Origin: Amanita rubescens
Lineage: Eukaryota; Basidiomycota; Agaricomycetes; Agaricales; Amanitaceae
Assembly (NCBI GenBank): GCA_015039365.1
Contig: WION01000162.1
Span: 53,033-117,032 of the forward strand
Direction of reading: 5' to 3'
Length of the DNA: 64,000 nucleotides
Part shown: piece after piece, positions 42,101-53,044 of the stretch
Position numbering within the stretch: position 1 is the first letter of the stretch
Layout of the letters: each line of letters starts with the position of its first letter
Notes under the pieces: model-generated
The model's input: the letters and a program-made list of their open reading frames with translations, nothing else
Database searches by the model: none
Told to the model about the DNA's origin: nothing
Translations under genes and position numbers: made by a program

Positions 42101-42869
42101 TAGCAATGATTTTGCCCTCCCTTCCTAGATATACGACATACCTAGCTTCTCATCGGGTGTCTCACGACTCTCATCTGGGTCGTCCGCCTCTGTGGTGGCC
42201 TCTTCATTCTCGCTGTCATTGACTGTTATTACGGAGCGCCTGGCATGGCTGCCCTCCGCTCTACTAGACAATAACCCTGTGTCACCGTCTGAGGGTGTGG
42301 TGGGCGACGTGTCATCCCCCACTGATCCCAGTGATGCTTTTGATGTGATATCAGATTGCATCGATCTGCCAGTTGCCGTTGGCGCAGGGCAGTGTGTGTT
42401 GGGAGCCTGGCCCGATGGCTTTGGCCTTGCGCCGTCACCTTGGGTTACTCTTCCCTTTTTGGGCACAACAGGTGTGTCTTCTGGTTCAGTTACGTTCTTG
42501 CGCTTGGCCCTAACCTGATCCGAGGTTTTTCGGTCCTTAACCGAGGCCTGTGCTTTGTCACTAAGCTTCGTCTGCCGTTTGGATGACAATAACTTGTTAA
42601 AATCCATATGGCTGGAATTGGTTGAAGGCCGGGAACTTGGGACGGAGGCCTTTTTAAAGTTTGATGTGGACTTTTGGTACTATACATGTAGTTACAACAA
42701 CAAACTCCGCAACATAATGCTGACCTCCGCCAAACCCGATGGGTCGTGGGTGGGTGGTCGGTGGGTAGCGGGTTGGACGTGGGTCTGGAACATATGGACC
42801 CACACCCATACCCCAAATGTACCCATACCTGGAACCCGTGTGGGTAGGCTGTACCCGTGACATTGCCTA
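39124..42869 (-). mobile_element. Autonomous hAT transposon (3746 bp), apparently intact
   Basis: A perfect 8-bp duplication AGTACTTG (39116-39123 and 42870-42877). Ends: right TAGGCAATGTCACGGGTA (minus strand, from 42869) and left AAGGCATTGGCATGGGTA (from 39124), inverted repeats with mismatches. Subterminal GGGTA/TACCC/ACCCAC arrays at 39130-39270 and 42730-42860 are probable transposase binding sites. It encodes the transposase at 39329-42607. Confidence 0.93.
39329..42607 (-). CDS. hAT transposase, ten exons, intact
   Basis: A cut-and-paste transposase of 909 residues. Exons on minus: 42607-42142, 42088-41532, 41485-41348, 41291-41223, 41168-40764, 40713-40444, 40302-40089, 40042-39864, 39811-39622 and 39570-39329, all GT...AG and phase-consistent with no stop. 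Residues 1-155 are charged and disordered, with a likely nuclear signal (RAKRKN, VPKKGR). A BED-type zinc finger (C..GC...H....C) lies at ~193-225. The RNase H-like core has the first Asp in FTTDAW (residue ~352) and the second in ITCDNASAND (~417); the RDIQTRWNSTYDML block follows. The C-terminal hAT dimerisation domain (WWHEKRAAYPRLSRMALDYL, SIDVERIFSRGRLLLSHTR) spans ~800-870 across the last intron. Together with the perfect duplications this suggests recent activity. Confidence 0.93.
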
Positions 42870-43081
42870 AGTACTTGACCTACATATGTATGCTGGAGCA
42901 TGAGTGATGGTAGTTTGATCTGGTCATCAAACCACTGCTTCCTTTCAATGACATCCCACCCCGGTTCCTGTATCTACCAATAGATGGGCTCAGATGACAA
43001 TTCATTGGGGTATGTTGTGATGGAACTCGGTGAGAAACAGCTCACCGTAAACTGTCTGGTCAAGCTCTTCTCCTAATCCAG

Positions 43082-43934
43082 TGAAACACTGCAGAGTGCT
43101 CTGGGGTGTACCCAGCACTGCAGGTGCCATGTACAATAGTGCACAGACTTATGCTAAGGCTGATCTGAGGAAAGGGGGAATCCAATTCTCATTGGGGGTC
43201 TCTTCTCTCGTATATGACTCTACATGTGACATGTACTTATACTACCTACCATGCGGTGTAACGAGCCGGTTCCGGCTACGTTGGAACCGAACACCGAAGC
43301 GCACCGCATTCCGATCCTCGGCATCACATCACGCATCACGGAAGCTTCCTAAGTCAAACCTTCGCGCCAACGGCCTTCGGCCACATTGCGACAGGGCCAT
43401 TCCTGCAACTTGAGCATTATTCGAATGCAACGGGGCACCTAGACGCACATGGACCATCGGACTCGGAGGAAGGCTCATCGCAGGTAAGCCTCATGTCCTC
43501 GTAGTATATATACGGCATTGTCTGTAGTAGTTGGACATCGAATATACAGCCGGTCTCACTTCTGCTCTCTTTCTCTTTCCTTGCGTCCGATTCCGTTCTC
43601 CTCCTCGCTCGGTGACTCGGTCACCGTTCCGTTCCTTCACCTTCGCTCTCGGCACTCTATCGCACTTAAGCACTTCGGTCAGACCTCCGTAGCCCCTTTG
43701 GCCGAACACTGTTCCACGTCGGCCTTCTCATTATTGTTTCAGCGGTATCCATGCGCAATCATTCCAAGACATTCCAAATACTCCGACATATTCCGATGTA
43801 TTCCAACATATGAGTGAAGCGGATCAAGGCAGAATGAAGGCAGACAAAAGCAGAATAAAGCAGACAGTGCCAGTGGACATCTTCAGAAGGCTTCGGAGTA
43901 CACTGCACACTGTAACTGGATTTCATCCATTACA
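43082..43934 (-). mobile_element. Solo LTR of second subfamily, split by another solo LTR
   Basis: TGAAACACTGCAGAG...CATCCATTACA with a perfect 4-bp duplication CCAG (43078-43081 and 43935-43938). Its net length is about 364 bp without the nested LTR. It is homologous to 8418-9372. Confidence 0.82.
43257..43741 (+). mobile_element. Solo LTR (485 bp), nested
   Basis: TGTAACGAGCCGGTTCCGG...CTCATTATTGTTTCA with the perfect duplication GCGG (43253-43256 and 43742-43745). It contains TATATATACGGCATTGTC and the CTTTGGCCGAAC block also seen in the 397-bp copies, but is diverged and longer, so it is a separate branch. Confidence 0.9.
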
Positions 43935-43938
43935 CCAG

Positions 43939-46639
43939 AAATATTGACTTTCAAAGTTCCAACTCTCTATATGGATTGCTAGACATAAAGTTGATGATAC
44001 ATTGACAACATCTTGGTTCATGAAGGATGTGCATGAGATCAGATCTCCTGTGGAATTGGCTACCAAAAGTAATCAGACTGACTGCTGGACAATCAGGATT
44101 CAGATGTGATATTGAAGCCTCCCATTGTCTAGCACATAAGTTGTACCCAAGTTTGCCTTGTAAATCACTCAAATATTGCCATTGCAAGATACATGTGGAA
44201 GAAATTGATCAATCAAACACCTCCCTTTCAGCCAAACACCATCCAACTAGGAAGAAGAGGAGGAATATCTCATTTATAAGGAGGTCAATAGAGGGCTCAT
44301 TCAACCATTAATGTCTACTTAGATCAAAGACACCCCATCAAAGGTGGAAACTGCTAGGCTATCAAATCTTCCCAATCACTGCCTGCAAATCCTGGTTAGT
44401 GCTTTCACCAGCTTGATGGGCTTAGTAGTTAGTTGTTGCCTAAAGGTGGGGAGATATTGAAGAATGGCATTCTCTTCACACAGCCATTTCTAAAAGACAT
44501 TGTCCAGGCTCATCTTCATTGGTTTGGGTTGACAGGTGCCTGGGTTCTCTGCCATATGCAAAATACTTGCAATGCCTCTTTGTCCTCTTGACTTGTCCAA
44601 TTGTCCTGGATCACAGGTGAAGCATGAAGAATACAAAGTGCACTGCAGAGAGAAACATCACAATACATACCATGACTTTCATCGTTGTGGGATGACTGTC
44701 ACAATCACCAGAACAACTGTTTCCAACTGCTTTTGGGCATACAGTGTCAATGACCAGTGCAATGATGAAAGCACCTAGGCAAAAGACTGGCATCAGTTAT
44801 TGTTTGGACCTAAAAAAGATTGTTGACTTACCAAACACTTGATACGGCTGGCATGGAGAAAAGGTCCCAGACACTCAAAACAAAAAACAAAAAACAGTAG
44901 TTGGTTGACATCGACAAAGCGATACTGATTTTGAGTGTTACATTAGCTTCGGCCCATATGTGAGAAACCAACCTCGCGATGATCACCAGAGAAGGAATTG
45001 ATGAGAATAGTAGAAGAGATTAACGCCAGAAAACCCTGCAATTGCGAGGGGATTTGAGTTGACGGCTATGTCAGGCTGGCTCTCAGCCCTTGCAGAGATG
45101 CCGGAGGAAGCAGAGTCCTCATCTGTAGACATGAGAAGGAGATTGAGTGTCATCGTCTGTGGTATGCAGTGGTTTATATGCTAAAAGTGTGCAGTTCTAT
45201 CCTGGGAGAACGACTTGAAGGGTCGGGCTAGTTATCTATATACTGCGACTCCGCGAGGCAGGGTGCTGTTCGAAAGTGGTAGCAGCTCATGGCGGGAAAA
45301 TGGTGAAATAGAGAACGAGTCGAGCCCCACCGCCTTACGCAAACGGAACGGTGTTCCCTTCCTGTCTAACGGCGGACCGAACTGGGTGGGGGACGGTGGA
45401 TCTGAGTCTGGGAATGCATCGTCTCGAGATTTGCAACAGCGAACGACCGGGACCGCGAAGGAGATTTAGGTAACGCCCGTAACGGAGCAGCCAATGTACA
45501 TCGGGAAAAACGGAGATGCATCAGGAAAAACGGAGAACTCTGTTTAGTTCCGATTATATGTATATAGACAGAATTTGATCTAATTACGCCAGGATTAGAT
45601 TAGTTCACCCCCCCTATATTTTTGTCTAAGTTATGCCTAATAAGCATTAAAAGAACCACATTATACAAGAATAAGTATTGGCATTTTCCTCGAGATCACT
45701 CAGATTTACGATGACAAAACTAAATAGTATATTGCTATTAAAGAGGGTATCTAGACTATAACATACTAGTGTATGTGTTACTAACACAGGTGCTACGCTT
45801 ACCCATACTGTTTACAGGTTCGCACGTTTGTAACCTATCAGGACCACGGCCACAAATCTTATGACCCGCTGCGGGTCATCAAGGATGATTGAGTTGCGAC
45901 GAAGAACGGGTTTGACGCCCATTCCCATTGCGAGTTTTCCTCTGTCGTCTTCATGTATCCATAATCCTGGTATTAAGTGAGAAAGGGAGAAAAGAGGGCA
46001 TTGACGACGTACACGTTTAATTGAAAAGGGTTGAACGCAAGATGGGGAGCAAGAAGGGTTACGTGCATGTGGTGACGACCAGTGGATACAAGATACAAAG
46101 AGGGTCCTGGCAGAGGCGTGGAGGTGGCAGAGTGTGAACAAATATTAACTTAGATCTCATTGGAAGCTGGTGGCGTGCGATAGGGTGATATCAATACAGA
46201 GCATTTAGCGAGTGTTTTACGCTCACCAGAACCCGAGACTGCCCGCAAGCAGCCTCACCCTTCCTCGGCTCTCTCAAGAGAACGTGGGGGAGAATATCTC
46301 AAGCAAGTCATGATGGTCTACGTCCGAGAAACTGGTGCACTCAAGTTCTGAGCCGGGCGGGCACATATCATTCGAGGTCTGGTTTTCCGGAGCAAACGTG
46401 AGTGAGAGGATGAAGCTAAGCCTGTGAATTCGGAGTCACTCACCTTATTGCATGGGCGATGGTAGGCGATGGTGGGGGAAGCTGACAGCTTATTAGAGCG
46501 TGCAAGGGATCAACTTGAAGTTGAACATGTCACGTGACAAACAGAAGCAAATAGTGGACTTGACATTTTTGCGGATGATTGATTCCCCTTGCGCAGGGCG
46601 CTATCCTCGCTGATGACAAAAGCATGAACGACATGGTCC
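43939..46639. other. Gene-poor DNA
   Basis: Short frames only. A minus-strand frame at 45812-45965 (GLWIHEDDRGKLAMGMGVKP, then PQRVIRFVAVVLIGY) looks like a possible exon, but no partner exon or family is evident. A CAAAAAAC low-complexity run lies near 44880. Confidence 0.4.
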
Positions 46640-47490
46640 TCGATGCTCATTGATGTCAACTCTTTTACTCTCGGTACTGCCACTCCCACCTGCAAGGGTC
46701 AAATATGGGTAACCGTAATGGAAGGAAAGACAGCTCGAGTCGTCGAAAACTCGGAAGGCCAATGGACGACTCCGTCAGCTGTCGCCTTCACGAAACACGG
46801 AGAGTCTCGCCGGTCTTCCTGCGAAACGTCAAGGTGGTCGTTAACTCGGCTAATACCGTTTTTGCCTTCGGCCGCAAACGGTTGATCAGACATAGACAGA
46901 AATTTGTATGTTTCACCGTCATCTCCATAAATCAGACCACTCAGTCTTGATATAGTCCCCCAAGGAACTATTGGCCATGGTCCTAGTCAAGATGTGTGAT
47001 ACTGCGAGTCAGTATATCAACAAACCAGTGAAGTAAGTCCTTGCCGATGAACCACGTCATCCGAAAGTTAACCAGTCACGCAGCCGTAACGGTACCGGCC
47101 TACTTCAATGATGCTCAACGGCAGGCAATGCCAAAGGATGCCGGTCGAATCGCTGGTCTCGAGGTTCTTCGTGTCATGACTCATCAACGAACCTTACCGC
47201 CGCTGCGCTCGCTTACGGTCTAGACAAGGCAGAAAGTGCCGTCATCGCTGTCTACGACCTCGAATGATCGCATGGCTGTACAACGGATTCGTGAAGCTGC
47301 AGAAAAGGCAAAGATTGCACTTTCGGCGACTACCCAGGCGGAAATCAATCTGCCCTTTATCCCTACGGATGCCACTGGGCCAAAGCACATTAATACCAAG
47401 CTCTGAGGTCGCAGTTCGAGTCCATTGCTTATGAGGACTAGTATGGCCGCTCCCCACCGCAGCGATCGACATCTGCAAATCAATGCGTGC
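46640..47490 (+). pseudogene. Mitochondrial Hsp70 (SSC1-type) pseudogene
   Basis: Pieces of the Hsp70 ATPase domain in order: [19 protein letters not shown] and VAFTKHGE (~46720-46800), [11 protein letters not shown] then RKRLI (~46840-46890), INKPVK (~47020), [16 protein letters not shown] and [15 protein letters not shown] (~47080-47175), NEP then [20 protein letters not shown] (another frame, ~47187-47260), a deletion of the phosphate-2 and following region, then [19 protein letters not shown] and [20 protein letters not shown] to a stop (~47270-47405). The VMEGK.RVxENSEG signature is that of the mitochondrial/DnaK-type chaperone. At least three frameshifts and the internal deletion make it non-functional. 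The missing introns between several blocks would fit a processed copy, but decay makes this uncertain. Confidence 0.85.
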
Positions 47491-48318
47491 CTTGGTCGGT
47501 CATATGATACCTCAGGACTTAAGTAGTGATACAGTGCTGGTTATTTCCTTGTTGATCCATTCAATATCCCAGACACCTATATTCTTTTTAACTAAGCAGA
47601 TTGGACAAAACATAGTATGATTTATTAGTAAATTAGACTCGAATATCTGGGCTAGACATTATTAGTCATATTAGATGTAAATAGAGATTATTGGGTCTAA
47701 ACGGCCATTGACGTTTTTCCTGATGTGGATAATTGAGGACAAAATTTTTTTAGTCTCTTAATATTGTACAATCTGGTACAATCCGTAATACTAAGTTTAA
47801 CTTGTTCCAATTCATACCAATTCATTGAAAAAGCAATAAGTTCGTATGTCTGAAAAGCTATTTACCAAAAAAGAAGAACATTCGTCGAGTATAGTGCTGC
47901 TGTTCCAATCTCGCGGAATTGCGCGGCCAACAAGAGGTATGATCAACGCTCTGATCTAGATTGTGTAAATCGTGACGTTCGGATTGCGGGTGCCACCAGA
48001 CTCCGTACCAGTGTGTATGCGAGTTGAACAAATACAAACCATAAGCAATCTCTTTTTTTCGTGACACGTAAGCCACCGTCCTCAGACTGCGCCGTGATGG
48101 GAACGTCGAAAGATGGTGACGATGAGACTGGTGAAGTTCAAGTTGATTGTAAAAATCCCTGGAAATTGTAATGACAGCAACACAACTCGATATGTACCAC
48201 AACAGTGACAGGACCGACACTACTACAGAAACACCTAGCGACGACAGCAGCTAATCAACAGAGAACAAATGAGATGCGAGAACATAAAAGAAGAAGAGAA
48301 AAAAAAGAAGTCCGTAAA
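47491..48318. other. AT-rich spacer and 3' flank of the minus-strand gene
   Basis: No supported gene. A minus-strand frame of 120 codons at 47858-48220 (hydrophobic start, then His/Arg/Ser-rich) has no family or splice partner and lies in the presumed 3' region of the gene at 48319-52950. Confidence 0.4.
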
Positions 48319-51300
48319 CTATGCAGATTCAAGTGGAGGCACCAACAAAGACTTGTAGTTCTCCAATAACGCCCGTATTTCCGCTATACACTCAACTAAT
48401 CTCGCATGTACCTCCTTTGCGTTCTCGAGAAGAGGTTTGATATTCTCCGGCGCCATCGCAAGTTTGAGATCAGGATTCGGCTGCGGAGGCATGGACCGCA
48501 CAGACCCACTGGCATGCCTATTGGAAGGCTTCCTGGTCGCGTTGAAATAGCCGGAAGACATACGAGGTGGCGGACTCAGTGGTAGGATGTTTAAATGACC
48601 AGAAGACGAAGGTGGCGGCGGTCTTGATGTTGAACGTGTAATTGAAGGTGCGTCCTCGTCTACGTTTGATAGACGGGCGACCCTCATGTTAACGTTGGGC
48701 GAACTGCTACTTGGCGAGTCTTCGTATAAAGATGTCTGAGAACTGTTTGCCGTCGCTCTTGGCCTGGGCGAGTTTCGACCGCCGCCACCGAACGATGAAG
48801 GAGGTGGTTGTTGTAGGTACGGTGACCGACCTCTTCCGCGTACCGTTGCCGAACCGTCTCCCAACGCGATTCCAATGGTATCTAAATCTCCCGGTGTTTC
48901 AATCCGATCCCAGTCCTCTTCGGAATTACTGTTAGACCCTTCAACAACCTCCGCAACGCCCTTCCCCTTCTTGTCGTCTGATTGTACTGCAGAACTTGAC
49001 CCAGCTGGAACTCTACTGTTGGACTTGAACGAGTTGGGAATGCGGAAGATGGCAGCAAGCGAAGGTCGACCCCTCGATTGGCGGATGGGCAAAGGGTTCG
49101 AATCGAACAACGACGAAGGCATCCCCAGCGAAGGAAGATCCCTGCTCGACGATTCAGGGCCTACGCTCGTTTCGGCCCTTCTTCTCCTTGGCTGACCTTC
49201 GACGACATGGTTAATATCGCTAGCCGAAGGTGAATAACCCAAGTACATCTCAGACGATGAGTTGGTTGCACTCGTAAGAGACGACGTCGAGGCTTGAATG
49301 GACCCAAACGACGGCATTGGGTGCGCAGGATGGGCCGTATGGTGTCGCTTGAGCATCTTGAGCAGATCTCTGAGACCCGCCATCCCCAACCGGCTCGCTC
49401 TTCGCTTCTTGTTTCCCGCTGCTGAAGAAGGGGGTCTAGACACCACCGGGCCGTTGCAACTTTCTGAAGGCGGTAGCGTAACCGTACTGTTTGATGGATC
49501 TCCCCACTTCCAGTCCTTATTCACGCTCGTTGGAGGATGTTCCTCCGGAATCGCGAGGGTAGGTTGACGATCGTCCCCATCTCCGATAAATGAAGGATCT
49601 GCACTGTTCAAGAGTTCTTTCAATAGGACCATCTGTCGTTGAGTTAATTCTTGACGTGAAGACGCGCGCCAGGAAGGAGTTGACGATGAGATGGTTCCGG
49701 TTTGGCCCGGTAAAGGAGAAGGCGGTCTCGACTCGTCCCCGGCGAGCGTGATAGCTCGTTCCCTCCCCAACCTTCGAGTCAACGAGTCACTTCCTCCTTG
49801 CACTACCGGAGCCGACACGCTCGTTTTGGGCCCATAAGACGCGCCTGTCGAGGACCCTCCACCGAGTTCGATCAACAACTCAGCGCACTCCCACGTAATA
49901 CGATATTTTGAATTGATGGTATAGAATTCCGAGGCGAGTTGTTTATAGGCAACATGTTGAGGAGTCGGCCCTGGATTGGTATTTGACCTTCTCCTGCTCA
50001 CAGGTCGCGAAAAGAAAGTCGGGGAAATGCTCCGAGCAGCTTGTAGTTGTTGTAATTGCAACTGTTGTTGGTATTGCGAATGCATCTGCGCGTGACTATC
50101 CAATAATGCTTGAATCTCCACGACCATTCCGTGGTAGATACCTTGAAGTCCCTTGAGCTCTATATGTATACGAACGTAAGCACCGTGATGACGAGAAAAG
50201 AGGAAAACGTACGCTCGACATTTTGCGCAAAATCCCTAACCATCCCTAAATCCCTTCGTAATCCAACCTGCGCTTGAGTAATCCTAGCCGGTATCTTGAG
50301 ATCCCCCAATGAATTCCTCCGTAAGACCGACTTCTCTTCGGGACTACCATCCTTCCTCGTAGGCGAATACGCCGAACGACCCAAAGACGCCGATTGCGGC
50401 GACGTCGGTCCCTTTCCCGGAGATCTTGGTGATCTTGGTGAAGAACGTTTAGGAGACATGGGTGGCGTTCTGGGGTCACCGGTTTTTCGAGGGGTCTGAG
50501 GTAGCGATGGCTTGATGATATGAGAGTCGGGGTCTTCTGGTTGGTATATCACTTCCGCTTCTGAGGACGACCTTTGAGGCTCGACTGTTGGTAGAGGCCC
50601 CGGGAAAGTTTGAATCTCCACGGGAGGTAAAAGTTGCTGAGGTTCCTGCACGCTAACGTCCTGCGCAGCCTCTTGCACAGGGAGGGCCATGGATTCCGGC
50701 TGAGACCCCAAACTCGGTCTTCCAACCGCCGGAGGGATCGTCGTCGTCGTCCCGCTCTTCTGACGTTTATGCCGCCCAACGATGCTTATCCTCCTAACGC
50801 TCCTGATAAACGACTTGCCCGCATCTTGCGCTTGCGTTGGTGCCTTGTCCGCATCAACAGAATCTGGCCGCTTCTTTCTTCCCTTGACGAGCGTTTTTCG
50901 ACCACGTACTTCCTCGCTCGGGGCTTCCCGGTCCTGGAACAATTCCTCCGCCTTGAGCTGCCCCTTGGTAGCGGTGGTGGATACCGCCCCATACGACGCA
51001 TGTCTCGGTTGACCACCACCACCACCCTCCACTCTCAAACCATCCAAACCACCATGTCCACCATCCCCATGGCCATTTCCCAAACCGGTCAACGTTTTCC
51101 TGACGACAAACCCCAAACTCCTCCTCTTTATCAACTTGGACGGCGTTTCCGGGGCCCCATTCACGTTCACGCCTTCCCCTCCGACGCTGAACGGCGTTCG
51201 ACTCCTACTAGGCGTCCTAGTATGCCCGGTCTTGCTCCCAGTCCGACTGGACGAGCCTCCACCTCCAGTCTTTTCTCGTTCTAGTTCTACCGACGCACGT

Positions 51301-52950
51301 GGGGCTCTACCGCGGGATTGACCGCATAAGGGGAGGTTGGAGTTGGACGCGCTGTTGTTGTTGACTGCTGCTGCCCGCGTTGGAGGAAGTGGAGGTGGAG
51401 GTGGCAATTCTAAGGGCGCAGAATCGGGGGAATGGAACGCGTCAGAAGCGCGAAAAAACCATCCACCACCGCCGTTTGGTCTTGGAGGGCGAGGAGAGAC
51501 GGGTCGAGATGGTGGCGTGTTATCATGGCGGGAAGATGTGGTGGAAAGAGGTAATGAGGAGAGGGAGCTTGCTGGGCGGCCTGAATCGTCTGGTGATCCT
51601 GTAGGGGTATGGTTAGTTTCGAAGATGAATGGAGAGGAGGAATAACGTACCGATTACACCGCCCTCTTGTTGGGTCGTGCTGATTCGTTTCTTTCGGACG
51701 CCCCATTTCTTGACGCTCCCTATACGGCTCAGAAGCGCGTTTTTCGCGCCAGAAGGAGTGGATGGGGGAGGAATCGGAGGTGAACCATGATGGTTGCTTA
51801 ATGGAGTAGTGTTTAGGCCAGGAATGGGAGAAGGAGCCGGTGAAGACGGGGCGCTTGATACAGGCGTTTGTGGCGTACGAGGCCGTGAAAGGCTGCCTCT
51901 GTGGATACTATCTCGGGCTGGAGTTTGGGGACGTTCGACTTCATGTAACGCTGCTAGTCCAGACGAGAAACTCGATGACACGGGTAACATTTCGAACGCG
52001 GCTTGTGACTGTGGGCGATTCTTTTTCCTTAAACGACGACGTTCCCGCTCCTTTTGTGCCGGCGGATTGGGAGGTAGATGAGATGAAGTACGCGATGCGG
52101 GGTAGAGATGGGCAGTGGATCCGTAGTACAGGGAATCCCCCGCTATGGTTGTTGGCAACGAGAAGACTGAGGAAGAGGGGGATCGTGGAAATGGCTGCGG
52201 GTGGTCGCGATTGCCGCCTGCCAAGTGGGCCGGTAAAGCAGGGACTGGCGGGGGAGGTGAGCCATCCAAAGGATGGTCAGTCACTGAATTCAAGCGCGCT
52301 GGACCCGGGCGACGCAAGCGCCCAGTGACGGTTCTGTCTTCGTCTTTATCCAAGAAACCCAGATCATCGTCTTCCTCGTCTAAATCCGATCCGGAAAATG
52401 CGTTTCTAAAACGAGCGTATTGCGCAGAGGCGCTTGAACTTGCTCTATGGCGTCCTAGGGCCGATGGCTTGAAATCTACGTTTTCGTTGTTAGTCGAGAG
52501 GGGCTGCATGGAACGATGGTTTCTGGAGAGTTCCTTGGTAGGAGAAGACTGTTCTCCCCTCGTTTTGCGTACGGGTGTGTCGCTCTTGTCCTCAAAATCG
52601 TCGTCCCAATTCTCAGTTAAGGTGAGGTGTTTGGCGGGCGTCGAAGGGCCAGCCTCGACCGTAGGTGCAGTAAACACCTTTGCTCGACGGGTTGGAGACG
52701 AATCTGTGGGAGAATCCTCGGCTGCATCTGCATCCCAATCAACTGTGAAGCGCGAACTTGTTGTTGACATGCGTGCCAGTGGTGCATTGTCACTATTGGT
52801 TGAATGTAAAGTAAAAGTTTTGTTTTTTCGTGGAGGAGAGTTTGGATTGAATTCGAAATCGTCATCCCAGTTCTCTAATAGCGCGCACGACGCGTTGATG
52901 AGGGTTTTGAATTGACTAGGAGGTTAACTGAGCGCACCTGTAGCGGTCAT
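48319..52950 (-). CDS. Large disordered protein with WDDDF motifs, Byr4/Bfa1-like candidate
   Basis: A four-exon gene: 52950-52938, 52874-51651, 51598-50213 and 50159-48319, with introns of 52-63 nt, encoding 1487 residues with no frame problem. The 13-nt first exon gives MTAT and splices into ENWDDDFEF. Related acidic WD motifs recur (VDWDADAAED ~48-57, ENWDDDFED ~92-99). Most of the chain is Ser/Pro/Arg-rich and disordered. Conserved-looking islands are LLSRIGSVKKWGVRKKR (~400), RRSLGFVVRKTLTGLG, LRRNSLGDLKIPARITQAQ, VRDFAQNVEQLKGLQGIY spanning the last intron, a coiled-coil-like Gln-rich stretch, and YRITWECAELLIELGGG. The repeated WDDDF motif and islands remind me of the spindle-position/septation GAP scaffold Byr4/Bfa1, but this is from memory and not certain. 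It starts 94 bp from a divergent F-box gene. Confidence 0.6.
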
Positions 52951-53044
52951 GGTGCCATCTAGTCGAGCCAAATGACTCTGGCCTGACGTCTAGAGTCCGC
53001 CTGGTGGTCGTGACGAAACGCCAAGTTAGGGTTAAGGTTAACCC

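Noticed and set aside
44611..44793. Short hydrophobic minus-strand frame
   Set aside because: 60 codons without context in a repeat-rich region; a signal-like composition alone is not enough.
50634..51284. 216-codon plus-strand frame
   Set aside because: Antisense to exon 3 of the gene at 48319-52950, with no motif of its own.
52145..52915. 256-codon plus-strand frame opposite the WDDDF gene
   Set aside because: Antisense of a well-supported multi-exon gene; its Ser/Arg-rich composition mirrors the real coding strand.
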